NCBI GenBank assembly: GCA_008933995.1
Contig: WARS01000030.1
Location: forward strand, 6,431,304 to 6,495,303
Origin: Datnioides undecimradiatus
Taxonomy: Eukaryota; Chordata; Actinopteri; Lobotiformes; Datnioididae
DNA length: 64,000 nucleotides
Direction of reading: 5' to 3'
Position numbers and translations under genes: made by a program. Every line of letters starts with the position of its first letter. Positions within the stretch are counted from its first letter, which is position 1. This document shows positions 42,370 to 64,000 of the stretch, piece after piece. The notes under the pieces were generated by a model. That model had not been told where the DNA came from. It searched no databases and saw only the letters and a list, made by a program, of their open reading frames with translations.

Positions 42370-43387
42370 CTCTGCTTTTAGCTATCAAAACACAAAAGAA
42401 TCAGCTGAAAGACACTAAAACTGTCCTGTTGAGCTGATGAATTATTTGTGGGTTTGTCTCTATTACACCATTTACACCTGCCATTAAAATGTGACCTGTA
42501 TGTGGATCTCAGACATTTGTACATCACCAACAGCAACACCACCTCTTCTTACTAACTCAGGTAAATGCTTCAACTAGTGACAGTCTCTGTTTCAGAAAGT
42601 GATTTTTAAAAGAACTATGTCAGTATGTGGCATTGCCTGGTTTAACCTGTGACCGGCATATATTGTCCAGTCAGATATATATTGTCCATTAATAACTCAT
42701 TTGGATATTAAGATCCAATCACTATATACAACCAAGATAACTAGAATACAGTTTAATACATAAATGTGAGGAACTATGGATTATATGTCACCATTCAGAT
42801 AAAGTATCTAGATGAAAAATATCATGTGTGAATGGGGCCTGTGAGTGACCCCTTCATGTCCTGACTGAAAAAAAATTCTGATTGGAGCAGCTTTAAGCTT
42901 CATTCAGCTGTAGAATCTATGACATGAACATAAAGGTTTCTTCCTGGTCAATATTATTTGATCATTACATGTAATTTCAATTTTAGTGCAGACTTGGACA
43001 TAAAATGCAGTCTGGTCATTGTTATGGATTACACAGCTGAAGTTGGCAGATGCTGCGAATAGATTTTCAGATTAAATGGAATTTGTGGCACACAGAGCCA
43101 AACAATGCAAACCCACTGTAGTTGTCCTTAGACACATACAACAACATAAATATATCAGTCTCTCTGCTCCAGTAAGCAAACTCAGAGAAGGACCACAGCG
43201 TGACTACAGAGCAGCTCAGGCTCCACTAATAACAGAGGACTTTAAGCTGAGCTGTGACTCACAGCAACCTGCTGCTGGAGCTCTTAATACACAGCAACAG
43301 TCGTGAAACTGTCACAGTCCATATCACTGGAAACGCATTTATAACACAGACAGTGAAAAATGTTTCCAAACCAACAGCTTTTCTTAC

Positions 43388-43500
43388 CGGTTTGACTTGT
43401 CACTGTTCAAAGTGGCTGCTTGTAAGGAAACTGGAACTGATACCTACTGTAAAATGGCTGCCGTGTCCAGTGGGCCTACTCAGTTCAACCTCTTCACTCT
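43388..43500 (-). other. marveld2: probable marveld2 first exon (noncoding)
   Basis: CAAACCG|GTAAGA at 43388/43387 is a strong donor and no ATG occurs in the ~110 nt before it. Splicing to the acceptor at 41674 gives a leader whose first ATG is the 41652 uORF. The 5' limit is a guess from the CCAAT and AP-1 motifs upstream. Confidence 0.35.
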
Positions 43501-43506
43501 CTCAGG

Positions 43507-43513
43507 TGACTCA
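43507..43513 (-). promoter_or_regulatory. marveld2: AP-1 type site
   Basis: TGACTCA/TGAGTCA consensus close to the proposed first exon. Confidence 0.3.
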
Positions 43514-43554
43514 GTCCTGGTGGTAGATGCTCAGTTACACACACACACAGAGTG

Positions 43555-43564
43555 ATTGGCCAAT
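43555..43564 (-). promoter_or_regulatory. marveld2: palindromic CCAAT box
   Basis: ATTGGCCAAT, a self-complementary NF-Y type site about 170 bp upstream of the proposed first donor. Its place fits a marveld2 promoter. Confidence 0.4.
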
Positions 43565-43660
43565 GTGTGTGGAGAGCTGAGGGGGGAGTAAAAGCTTAAA
43601 CATTAAACCTGAACCGCCCCTGTGCTGGCGCTGACTGGCACTACTAGGTTAATCTGTGGG

Positions 43661-43669
43661 GGAGAGAGG

Positions 43670-43713
<44 letters not shown>

Positions 43714-43731
43714 GAGAGAGAGACAGAGAGG

Positions 43732-43755
<24 letters not shown>
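43661..43755. repeat. (GA)n mirror-repeat tract
   Basis: About 95 bp of nearly pure purine GA/GGA on the plus strand. The tract lies about 100 bp upstream of the marveld2 CCAAT box. Confidence 0.9.
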
Positions 43756-43759
<4 letters not shown>

Positions 43760-43762
<3 letters not shown>

Positions 43763-46700
43763 GATATTAATAAAACTGAGGAGAGGAGGAGGTGAGCTAA
43801 CCTGATATGATGCCTGTAACCCACAACAGGTGCTTTAAAAGGCCCTGGGTGGCCATTGGATGCTGGAGTTCATTTTACTGACACTTTATTGATTAGAGTA
43901 AGGTGAAAAGTTGAGCCACTCTTTAACACTATGTCAGAGACATATGAGACAAATGTTGTCTGGTAGTACATTAAATGTATTATGGATATCACTTTAAACT
44001 ATCAAGAACAGTGGCTTGTCCACAAGATTACACTTATTTTAGAGACAGGCATGTGTGTGATATCAGCCTTACAATATCAATTACATCTCATATCTAAGAT
44101 CTGTGAAATACTGCTTTATCATCCCGTCATTTATGAATAATTCATTCCCATCTCAGCTGTGTCATTTTGTGTTGTTACCACAGGGAGTATTCGGCACTAG
44201 AGGGCAGCAAAACCCTGTGCTTCTCACTCAGATCACCGCCTCGCATTCTCTCTCTCCCTCACTGACTTTGTTCTCTCTCTTTATCACATTTACTGTCTCT
44301 CTCTTTCCCACTTACCTTCTCTCTGCTGCATTTAATGTTCCAAACCTAACCACCCTTGTGAACTCCAAGAAACATATGCTTTAGCAATGTCTAAACATGT
44401 TCCTCAGTCAAACTAATGGCTAAATGTATAAAATATATTGTGATTCATATGTGATAGTATGATTTATTATGTTTTGAAGTTGCAAAGTACATTTATTTTA
44501 ATATAACCAATATCTGGTCTGCTTTACTGTAACATTTAAATGACTATCAATGTCTTCTCTCCACTGAGATTTAACCCTCTATCTCTGACAGGAATGTTTC
44601 CTGCTGTATAATGTGACGTCACTGTGGGCCAGTGATTCTTCCAGAGCAGCGCTGATTTTCATGTAGAGAAAGCTCAAGGCAAGGACATCTGTAGTGACCC
44701 ACCACCCTCCCGCCGCATCACCACCACCCCCCTCACACAGATACAAACACACACACACACCCACACACACACACACACACACACACTGCAGTCCTCATAG
44801 CCCATACAGTACAGTAAACACATAATGCAACCCACTTTCTCAAGTGAGTACTGAGTCCCACCAGTGGGCTTGGCCTGGGGCTACCTCATCTGTTGGTGCC
44901 ATGCGTGTCCTCTACTAGCAGGTGCCTGCTCAGCTGAATATAATATGCGGGACAATGGAAGAGTTGTGTAAAGGCAGGTTTTAGATTATATACAGTAAAA
45001 TGCCACGTGTAAAATAGTTACATAAAACAGCATACACACAAGCTTTGCTGTCCGGTGTAACATATGTTAAATACTTAAATAAGATGTAGAGGAAATGTAA
45101 AGTTGCACGTCTCCTTTGAAAAAAAATAAGCCCAGCAAATATGAAATTATGTTCTCAATACAGCTTTTATCAAGTTCAGGACAATAAGACATGGAAAAGA
45201 ACGAGGAAAAATGCAACTGTAAAAGAAATAGCTTAAAATTTCAAGTTAAAAATGGAGCTACAGCTAGGCAGTGTTAGCTTAGCTTAGCATAGTTTAGGAT
45301 AAATACAGGAGAGCTACGGCTAATCTGGCTCAGTCCAAAAGTGAAGTCTACATGCTAACGGCGAGGATGTATTTAAGCACAACAATGCTTTGAGCTAATG
45401 CTTGCATCTTACATGACAATACATCTTAGTTTAGCGAGCTGGCGTACTAACATTATCTAATTATCACTGGACTACAGTGATGAGGGTGTTGAAAATGCGG
45501 TTAGTTTTGCAGCAGGACTAAACATAGAACCAAAATATTAAACAAATAAAGATTTCAGTGCTTCATCCAAGCTAATCTAAATAAATTAATCATTTTAGGA
45601 TAAACTCAACTTTACATTTAACAGAAGTTAAAAATGTTTAAATACTAAATAGTTTCCAAATTTCCTAAAAAAAAAAAGTGCAGAGAAGGTCTTTATAAGG
45701 ACTTTTCATGATGGACAAGGAGACATTTTTACTTTCCTTCATTAAAATTCTTTTTGTAACGCATTTAAACTGAATAATTTTTTAAAAACACTTTTAGTTC
45801 TTTTTGGGCAAACTGGCTGCACTGTAACTGTGTGTTTGTTTTGTTTTTGCATATTTAGTTTCAGTCTGTTTGTCAAATTCTATTTTAATTGACTTCAGTC
45901 TCTTTTTATCTTGTGTTTTAAATGTTGTTCTGGTGCCTTCTCTGCTTTATCCAAAACCAGTTGAACTGCCTTTGTGTTAAAAAGTGCTACAGAAATAAGC
46001 TTGCCTTGACGTGAGTGTTATGCAATTCTTCCCTTGACCTCCATGCATTTCTGACATATTACAATGGTTTTACAGTGTTTTGCTTTTGGTAACGCTGAAT
46101 ATGGTGCGCTGGCGAAAAAAATCTCTTATATTCTTTTTAAAGGGTTCACAGTTATCAATCAGTCGCCTGACTTTAAGTATCTGGATGTTCAAGCATTAAC
46201 AGATGAGGCGGTGGTGAATAATGTCAGTCTTCAGCACAAGTATTAGTGGCTGAATGAGAAAAAGTAAATCTATAAAATAAATAAATAAATAGTACTTGAT
46301 TTGAGAAGTGATCATAGATCTGAATTTCCAGCCTTAGCTGAAATGAATCTGCCAAGTGGAGGACACATGGGAGGCTACAGTATGACTGTATCTGAGTGTA
46401 CACACACACACACACACGCACTGCAGGTACATACATGCACACTTCATGCTTGAAGTCCTGACACACGGCTTGAGGGGTCTGAAAAGCTCCTTTCTTCCTT
46501 TGCAGCTAAATGAAGCAGGGAAGCTACGGCAGCCTCCAACAGACAGCCTCATTTGTATCAGTTCGCTCTTCCTCGGATCTTACAGAGAGAGAAATGAGCA
46601 GCAGAGGAGGAAAAACAGATAGGAGCAGATAGAAAGAGAGAAATGATTGATGCTGAAATAAATGACACTCAAAAAACATTCGGTGGAATGAAAAGGCCCT

Positions 46701-49700
46701 TCACACCCACTCTCCACCACTACAGCACTGTGCATTAAAAAGGCCAAAAACCCAGATCAATACTCTCATTCTCTCTGATTTCCCCAAGTGTATGCCAAAC
46801 CACGTTAGCTGAAAGGGATAGGGAGGGCATTAGGCATAATGCAGCTACTAGCTATTAGCTCCCAGGGCAGACAGGGAGAAAAGTGGGGCCTGTAATAAAT
46901 TCAATAAATGACTTCCCCTGCCTGCCGCAAGCTGTCCCTGAAGGACCTTTTCACACTCTGGGCTGATCCTCAACACCCTGCAAGCTGATTCCACCCAACA
47001 ACCCCCCCATCCTCCCCCAGTCTGAGGGTCATCTTCAGTCCTCTGCAACCTGCTTCCTTCTCTTGTCTTTTCTCACTGTGGACTTGATCCTCAGTTCCCT
47101 CTAGGGGAGATCTCTGGTAATTTGATGCCTCTTTTTCTTCTCTTTTCACACTTAAACACAAGAATAAGTAGCAGCTGGATGAATTAACTGTGCTCATTAA
47201 GAGACTGACATTATTACAGAGGGAAATAATGGAAAGCTTACCCACTCAGGACACTGCTGAGTATCTGTAGCTAATTTTACCATTTTGGCTTGCACAGTGA
47301 AACTAGATTCTGATCTACGAGTGCGTGTTTGAAATCACAAATGATCTTTATCTTATATAAAGTGATGAAAACAACATTTCATTTAATTATGCTGTACTCT
47401 CTAATGGGAGGGATGAGGAGCAGAGGAGCTGTGCCTTGTGTTTCCACTGCTGCATGTCTTTGGGGTTGTATAGCAACAACTACAGGGTGACTGACTCTGC
47501 CACTCTTGCGGGATATCGGTCCGCTGCCAAGTCCCTCCTGGTTTGGCTGTAATTAACCAGGCTGAGCCTTGTTTGTGCATGTGGACATGAATAGTAGCTT
47601 GTTATTTGAACATTAATGGCTGTGTGTGTGTGTTGTGTACAGCCCATAGTTCACCTTGGAACAGCGCCTCAGCAGCTGTGTGTCCTCTGGAGCGATGTTT
47701 ATGTTTATGTCAATACATCCTCCTGTAATCATGTTTCAGGATGTCCCTGCTGCACAGTTTTACAGGAAGAGACGCTGGATGTCGACACACGTGCCAACCC
47801 ACCTCTCAGTGTCACAAGTGACTTTAGGCTGCTGCCATTTCCCTTTTGGAAACATTTCAGATTGGAGGACGTGCATGGAAGGAGTTTGGATTTTGTTACT
47901 TTAATGTAAAATATCATGTCAATTTAAAGGTTCGTCAACAGCTGCCCCCCAAAAAAAGAAAAGAAGAAAAGAGTTATGGTCGTAGCTGAAGATAGTCTTT
48001 AATGATTTGACCTTGGTGTCTCTCCTTGCTAGGACAAAAGTTCACCTGCAAAATGAAGGAACAGCGAACAGTATACAGAGAACATGTTAAACCCATTTGC
48101 CATCCATTAAAAGTTGATTTATTCCAGTGCTACTACGTACATTATGCATCATGTGGCAGTGTACACAGAACAATGATTGGGTTACATTTCTTCACTTTTG
48201 GGGGGTTTTTCACTCTGTTATTGTTCAGCAGAAGTGTGTTCAGATTCCTGCTCTATGAGAAAAGCCTACTTTTCAGGAGAATAAAAGACTCTGGGATGTG
48301 TTTATCACTTTGACTCATCTACCATCATCAGAATAACATCATGAATGTCCCTCGCTTCACTACAAAATATTGCGTTTCTCGCTTTTTTTTTTTCATTTTC
48401 TGGTGGAGGAAATCGGGTCACTATTAAATATTGGAATGGTATTTTGGCAGGACTTTGTCTGTGACAGGATAAGAATTGAAGAAATCATCCCTTCACAACA
48501 GGGTAGAAAAACAGCAGAACCTCCATCAGTAAAAAAGAAAGTGGAATAAATAAACGCCATGGTTAATTTGCAAGAATTTCAAATCCGTCATTTCTTTCTA
48601 GAACAGGTTTTTTTTCTACTGCATACTAGCAACATGCTGTGCATTGCACCCAGCTAACTTTACCCCTGCGGTTCTCAATTTGTCCCGTTTACTTGGCGAC
48701 ATCTACAATGAGGTCATATTTACAGGACACCCACTCTTGCTGTTCACAACCCCCCTGGGCCAAAATGGACATCTGTCAGTAAATGAGCTATTGCTCTCAT
48801 TTTTCTGTCTTTTTTCCCTCCCTCTTTCCTGCTGCCTGATGAAGGATGAAGTCCTTAACACCAGTACCGTCACATCTCTCTTGGGAAGACACTCCAGCAT
48901 CTGTGATCCTTTGCTGGTGTAACTGAATATTACACACTGAGTGCAACATGGAACATGACCCGGAGGTTCACCTGCTTCTTCCTCTCTCTCTTTTTTCTTT
49001 TTTTATTCAAACCACTCAGAGGTCTTTGCTCCAAGCCATTTGGGAAGCCTCTTTGAGTGTGGGGGACTGATGTTCTTAATGATGACAGATGACAAACGTG
49101 AGGCTAAACCTCCGATGTAATGAAGAGGTGGAAACCCTAGATATGAACAGGCAGGTGAGGTCGCAATCAAGCAGATAATCTTCCATTAGCTGTCCTGACT
49201 CATTGGATGACACTGATTGAAACAGAGACTGTAATGGCATGATAGATCCCCTCACAGTGGAAGGGTGGAGTGTAGCACTGTATGAGAAGTGGCAAGAGGT
49301 GGGGGGCAGTAAAGACTCATGCTTCATCAACTGAAGTTGAAAGGAAAAAAAGCTAATATTCATGCTTGATTAAGTTCCACTTGTAGCAAACTGAATATGT
49401 TCTTAAATGAAGTGCTCTCTGGTCAGTCCAGAGCCTGTGGGAGAGTGGACTTGTGCACTGTCTCGCAGGGTTTGACTTAGACCTGATTCAGCTCCAAGCA
49501 GCTTGGAAATAATTAAGATGCAGAAAATAATAATGATCCTATTTGTCTGTTCGCTTAGGGGCGCATAAAGATGATTTTTTTTTTTCCACTAACGTCCTTT
49601 TGGGACTCAGATTATCTACCATTCACACTACTTTAGGACAGCATGCTAGCCCGCTAACCCGCTGACTTCCTGATCTGCCATTTAAATGTTCTTTGGAAAA

Positions 49701-49850
49701 AAATAACTTTCATTATTTCTCCTTAAATCAAAAATCTACAAGTCACCTCATCCATAAAATGCGTCATACACCATGCCTTCAAATTTTCAAATTTCTCCTC
49801 TGCCATAGTGTTTCAATGTCAGCTCGAAAGGCCTGATACTGTATTGTTCA
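43760..49850. other. intergenic region between marveld2 and kcnn1
   Basis: No gene recognised on either strand. The ORFs here (for example 47616-47909 and 48026-48313) lack homology or splice support. Contains CA microsatellites at 44746-44787 and about 46400-46418, and a weak fragment of the dispersed element (about 45240-45350, with TTAGCTTAGCTTAGCAT). Confidence 0.5.
44746..44787. repeat. (CA)n microsatellite
   Basis: CA run with one CC interruption. Confidence 0.9.
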
Positions 49851-49852
49851 AG

Positions 49853-50455
49853 GAATAGTTTGACATTTTGGTACACACTCCAATTTGCTTTCTTACTGAG
49901 AGTTACATGAGAAGATCGATACCACTTAGCATAAAGTCAGAAAGGAGGGGAAGCAGCTGGCCTGGCTCAGTAAGAAGGTAAAAATCAACCTGCCATCACC
50001 TCAAAATCCCACTAATTAACATGTTGCATCACATTTGCATAATGTGTACCAAAATCCAAGGCATATAAACCATGGACGTATTATAAATGCTAACATTATA
50101 CATCCATGGTATTACAGACAAGTTGTGGCTTCATGGAGAAACTAAGACTGAAATGTAAATAGTGCAGTCGCTTCCTGGAGTCTCAGCCTGTTGCCTGGCA
50201 ACCTTACAGCGACAACAGGTCTCCAGGAAGTGAGTGCACATTTTACATTCCAGTCTTTGTAAGGATTAAACAAACAAAATATAATGTGTTAATTATAGAC
50301 TGAGTCTGTTCCTCCTGTTTCCAGCCTTTATGCTAAACTATAAGCTAGGCCGACCACCTGCTAGCACTGTCTCCATGTTTACCTAATCAGACATTAGGGT
50401 GGCACCAGTAAGCTAGGAAATGAATTAGAGAATTAACCTAAATGTCAAACTATTC
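49853..50455. mobile_element. non-autonomous inverted-repeat element (~600 bp)
   Basis: Ends in a perfect 15-bp inverted repeat: GAATAGTTTGACATT at 49853-49867 and its reverse complement at 50441-50455. Inside are the blocks shared with the copies at 6790, 9705, 25413 and 45240. It has no transposase frame. A clear target-site duplication was not found. A similar repeat is, from memory, common in spiny-rayed fish genomes. Confidence 0.6.
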
Positions 50456-50501
50456 TGTTAAACTTTCAGAGGGACGAATTCATCAAAGTTTCTTAAGCAC
50501 T

Positions 50502-50507
50502 TTTATT
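50502..50507 (-). terminator. kcnn1: kcnn1 polyadenylation signal candidate
   Basis: AATAAA on the minus strand, about 1.7 kb past the kcnn1 stop. It is the nearest canonical hexamer I noticed, so the 3' UTR would be long. Confidence 0.3.
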
Positions 50508-52073
50508 TGTACCCTTTCAGGATTTTCTTGTAATAGCGATTTATCTTCACCTCATCTTTTAAACAGGGAATGCATTACAGAATCACATTACTGCAACTCT
50601 CTAGGTTCTGCAACACTAAAAACCCTAGATATCCTAGTAAAAAAAGGAACTTTCAGTAAAAAATAAAAAAAAGAAAGAAAGGCAACAAACAAACAAAAGT
50701 AAACAGAAACAGATCTAAATCGTGTAAAACCACTGAGCCGCCCGATGTAGGATTGTATTTCATTGTCATTTTTGCACAGAACCATGCAAAGAGGGGGCAG
50801 GACTGGTTTCTCAGTTCGACCAGTGATGTATGCCTGTGTGGATATCAGCAGACCTCAAGCCATGCCATTATCTGAATACCACAGGAAGCTCTAATTAGTG
50901 GTGGTGACAAAGGTAGACTACTACATATTTCATTGTTGTGTGTATGAGTGTGCAGCATTGAGCTAAAAGTGAACTCTGACAAACACACTCGCAAATATTC
51001 TCTCAGTCTTTCTCACTTTCTCTTACTCTCTGAACTTTGTCATGTCTCACGGTGTTAGTAGAAATTGAGAGAAAAAAAGATTTTCGAAACATTTAGAGTT
51101 GCTGTGTAATGGAGGCAATGTTATGCATTACATTAAGACATTTTCTTTAAATTTTTGGAGAGGAATGTATCTGAAAAAGGAATGCAATGCTGTATTCAGA
51201 CTGTTAACATCGTAAAAAAGCTCTGAAATTAGTAATTAAATAACCCTCTACTATTTATACATTCAGGCACTGAAAAATCACATGTCAATATGTAACTAAA
51301 AAAGATAGTCGCTCTCATTTTCCCTTGGTAAGAACAAGGAAGCTGAAACCTTGAAGTTGGCAACTGTGTAAATTTTTCCTACCCAGTAGTAATGCCATAT
51401 GCATCCCCTTTGCTCCTCTTCTGTGTGACAGTTTCCCCTCCCCCTTGAGCGCATTTTCAAAAACTGACCTGAAGTCAGAGCTCTCGTAGCTTCTTCTTAC
51501 GCTTTCATCCTAACCTATGGGAAAGAATCCATGACACTAGTCTTTTGAAAGGGAAATCCAATGGTTTGTCTCGCTCTCCTCACCGTACAAACAGATAGAC
51601 GGACAGATGGGTGGACGGATGTCCTCCATGGCCTCAGAGGACCAGCAGGTGAGCCGAGGCCCTCAGCTCCACAGACCAACTTCCCCCCTCGTGGTTAAGG
51701 ACTCTCCGGTGTGATAGCCAGCTCTCACCCCAGCGACCCTGAACTCAGTCATTTTTTAACTATACAAGGGCTTTTACAAAAAAGCTAACTTGAACAGCCA
51801 TACAATGGCTAAAACATAAACCATATCTCTACTTTATCTCGGTTTTTCAGTCATTTTTAATTTTTTTTTCTCTTTTTCTTTTTTTGGATGCATTTGTGTT
51901 TTTTTCTTGATTTAAGTCTGTTTGCTTTTCTTTGTTCTTTTGGAGTAGCTCTGATCCAGTCCTGTGCTGAGAGGCTCAGTCACAGAGGAATTGGTTTTTG
52001 GATTTGATGTTGGGTTGGGAAGGACGGGGAGGGGGAATGGGTGGGTTGGAGGGAGAGAATAAGCGCAAGGATC

Positions 52074-52086
52074 AGGTCAGAGGTCA
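52074..52086 (+). promoter_or_regulatory. perfect DR1 motif in kcnn1 3' UTR
   Basis: AGGTCA-G-AGGTCA, about 130 bp past the kcnn1 stop. A function is unproven. Confidence 0.3.
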
Positions 52087-52213
52087 AGATATGGGTTCAT
52101 TATTAGTCCAGACATGGACTCGCCAGCGGTTAGAGGGACAGCTTTGGATCGGACCGAATGAATAGTTTTGGGAGAGGTGGGGCTTGAGGGTGATTGCAGA
52201 AGGTTTGTCAAGG

Positions 52214-64000
<11,787 letters not shown>

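Noticed and set aside
47616-47909. Possible small gene (97 residues, Cys-rich start)
   Set aside because: Starts in a TG repeat, a second frame is equally open over the same bases, and there is no similarity to a known family.

Overview
This is vertebrate nuclear DNA, almost certainly from a ray-finned (teleost) fish. It has small exons with GT-AG introns, AT-rich spacers, many CA/TG, AAT and GA microsatellites, short inverted-repeat elements, and proteins clearly homologous to vertebrate endothelial, nuclear-receptor, tight-junction and potassium-channel families. There is no bacterial gene organisation, CRISPR array, tRNA or rRNA that I can see. The species cannot be named from the sequence. 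Comparisons with human proteins are from memory.

Layout, left to right: (1) 820-5168, minus, plvap (plasmalemma vesicle associated protein), six coding exons, with an unusual ~250-residue Ser/Gly/Thr-rich exon. (2) 5.2-15 kb, intergenic, with no gene seen. It holds microsatellites, degraded mobile-element pieces and two DR1 nuclear-receptor motifs. (3) 16988-22557, plus, nr2f6 (COUP-TF family orphan receptor), five coding exons, 406 aa, with a long 5' leader and a ~2.2 kb 3' UTR. (4) 25236-34869, minus, occludin, eight coding exons, 540 aa, tail-to-tail with nr2f6. (5) 37822-41626, minus, marveld2 (tricellulin), five exons, 562 aa, a tandem paralogue of occludin with the same C-terminal exon plan. 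(6) 43.6-50.5 kb, intergenic, with repeats and an inverted-repeat element of ~600 bp. (7) 52214-59263, minus, the 3' half of kcnn1 (SK1 small-conductance Ca2+-activated K+ channel), from the pore through the calmodulin-binding domain to the C-terminus. Its 5' exons lie beyond the right edge. A 9-nt microexon (55981-55989) adds the three residues AQK.

Occludin and tricellulin act together in epithelial tight junctions (bicellular and tricellular contacts), while PLVAP forms the diaphragms of endothelial fenestrae and caveolae. The other genes are neighbours without an obvious shared pathway. PLVAP, NR2F6 and KCNN1 are neighbours on human 19p13, where OCEL1 (an occludin/ELL-domain gene) sits beside NR2F6. 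Here full-length occludin and tricellulin occupy that place, which suggests OCEL1 could be a reduced relative of an ancestral occludin at this locus.

The most interesting observations are the AQK microexon and its pyrimidine-rich setting, the synteny with OCEL1, the occludin/tricellulin exon parallel, DR1 motifs around nr2f6, upstream ORFs in the two junction genes (one with its stop overlapping the main start), an intact-looking MITE with 30-bp inverted repeats, and the low-complexity plvap exon. I found no wholly new gene system.
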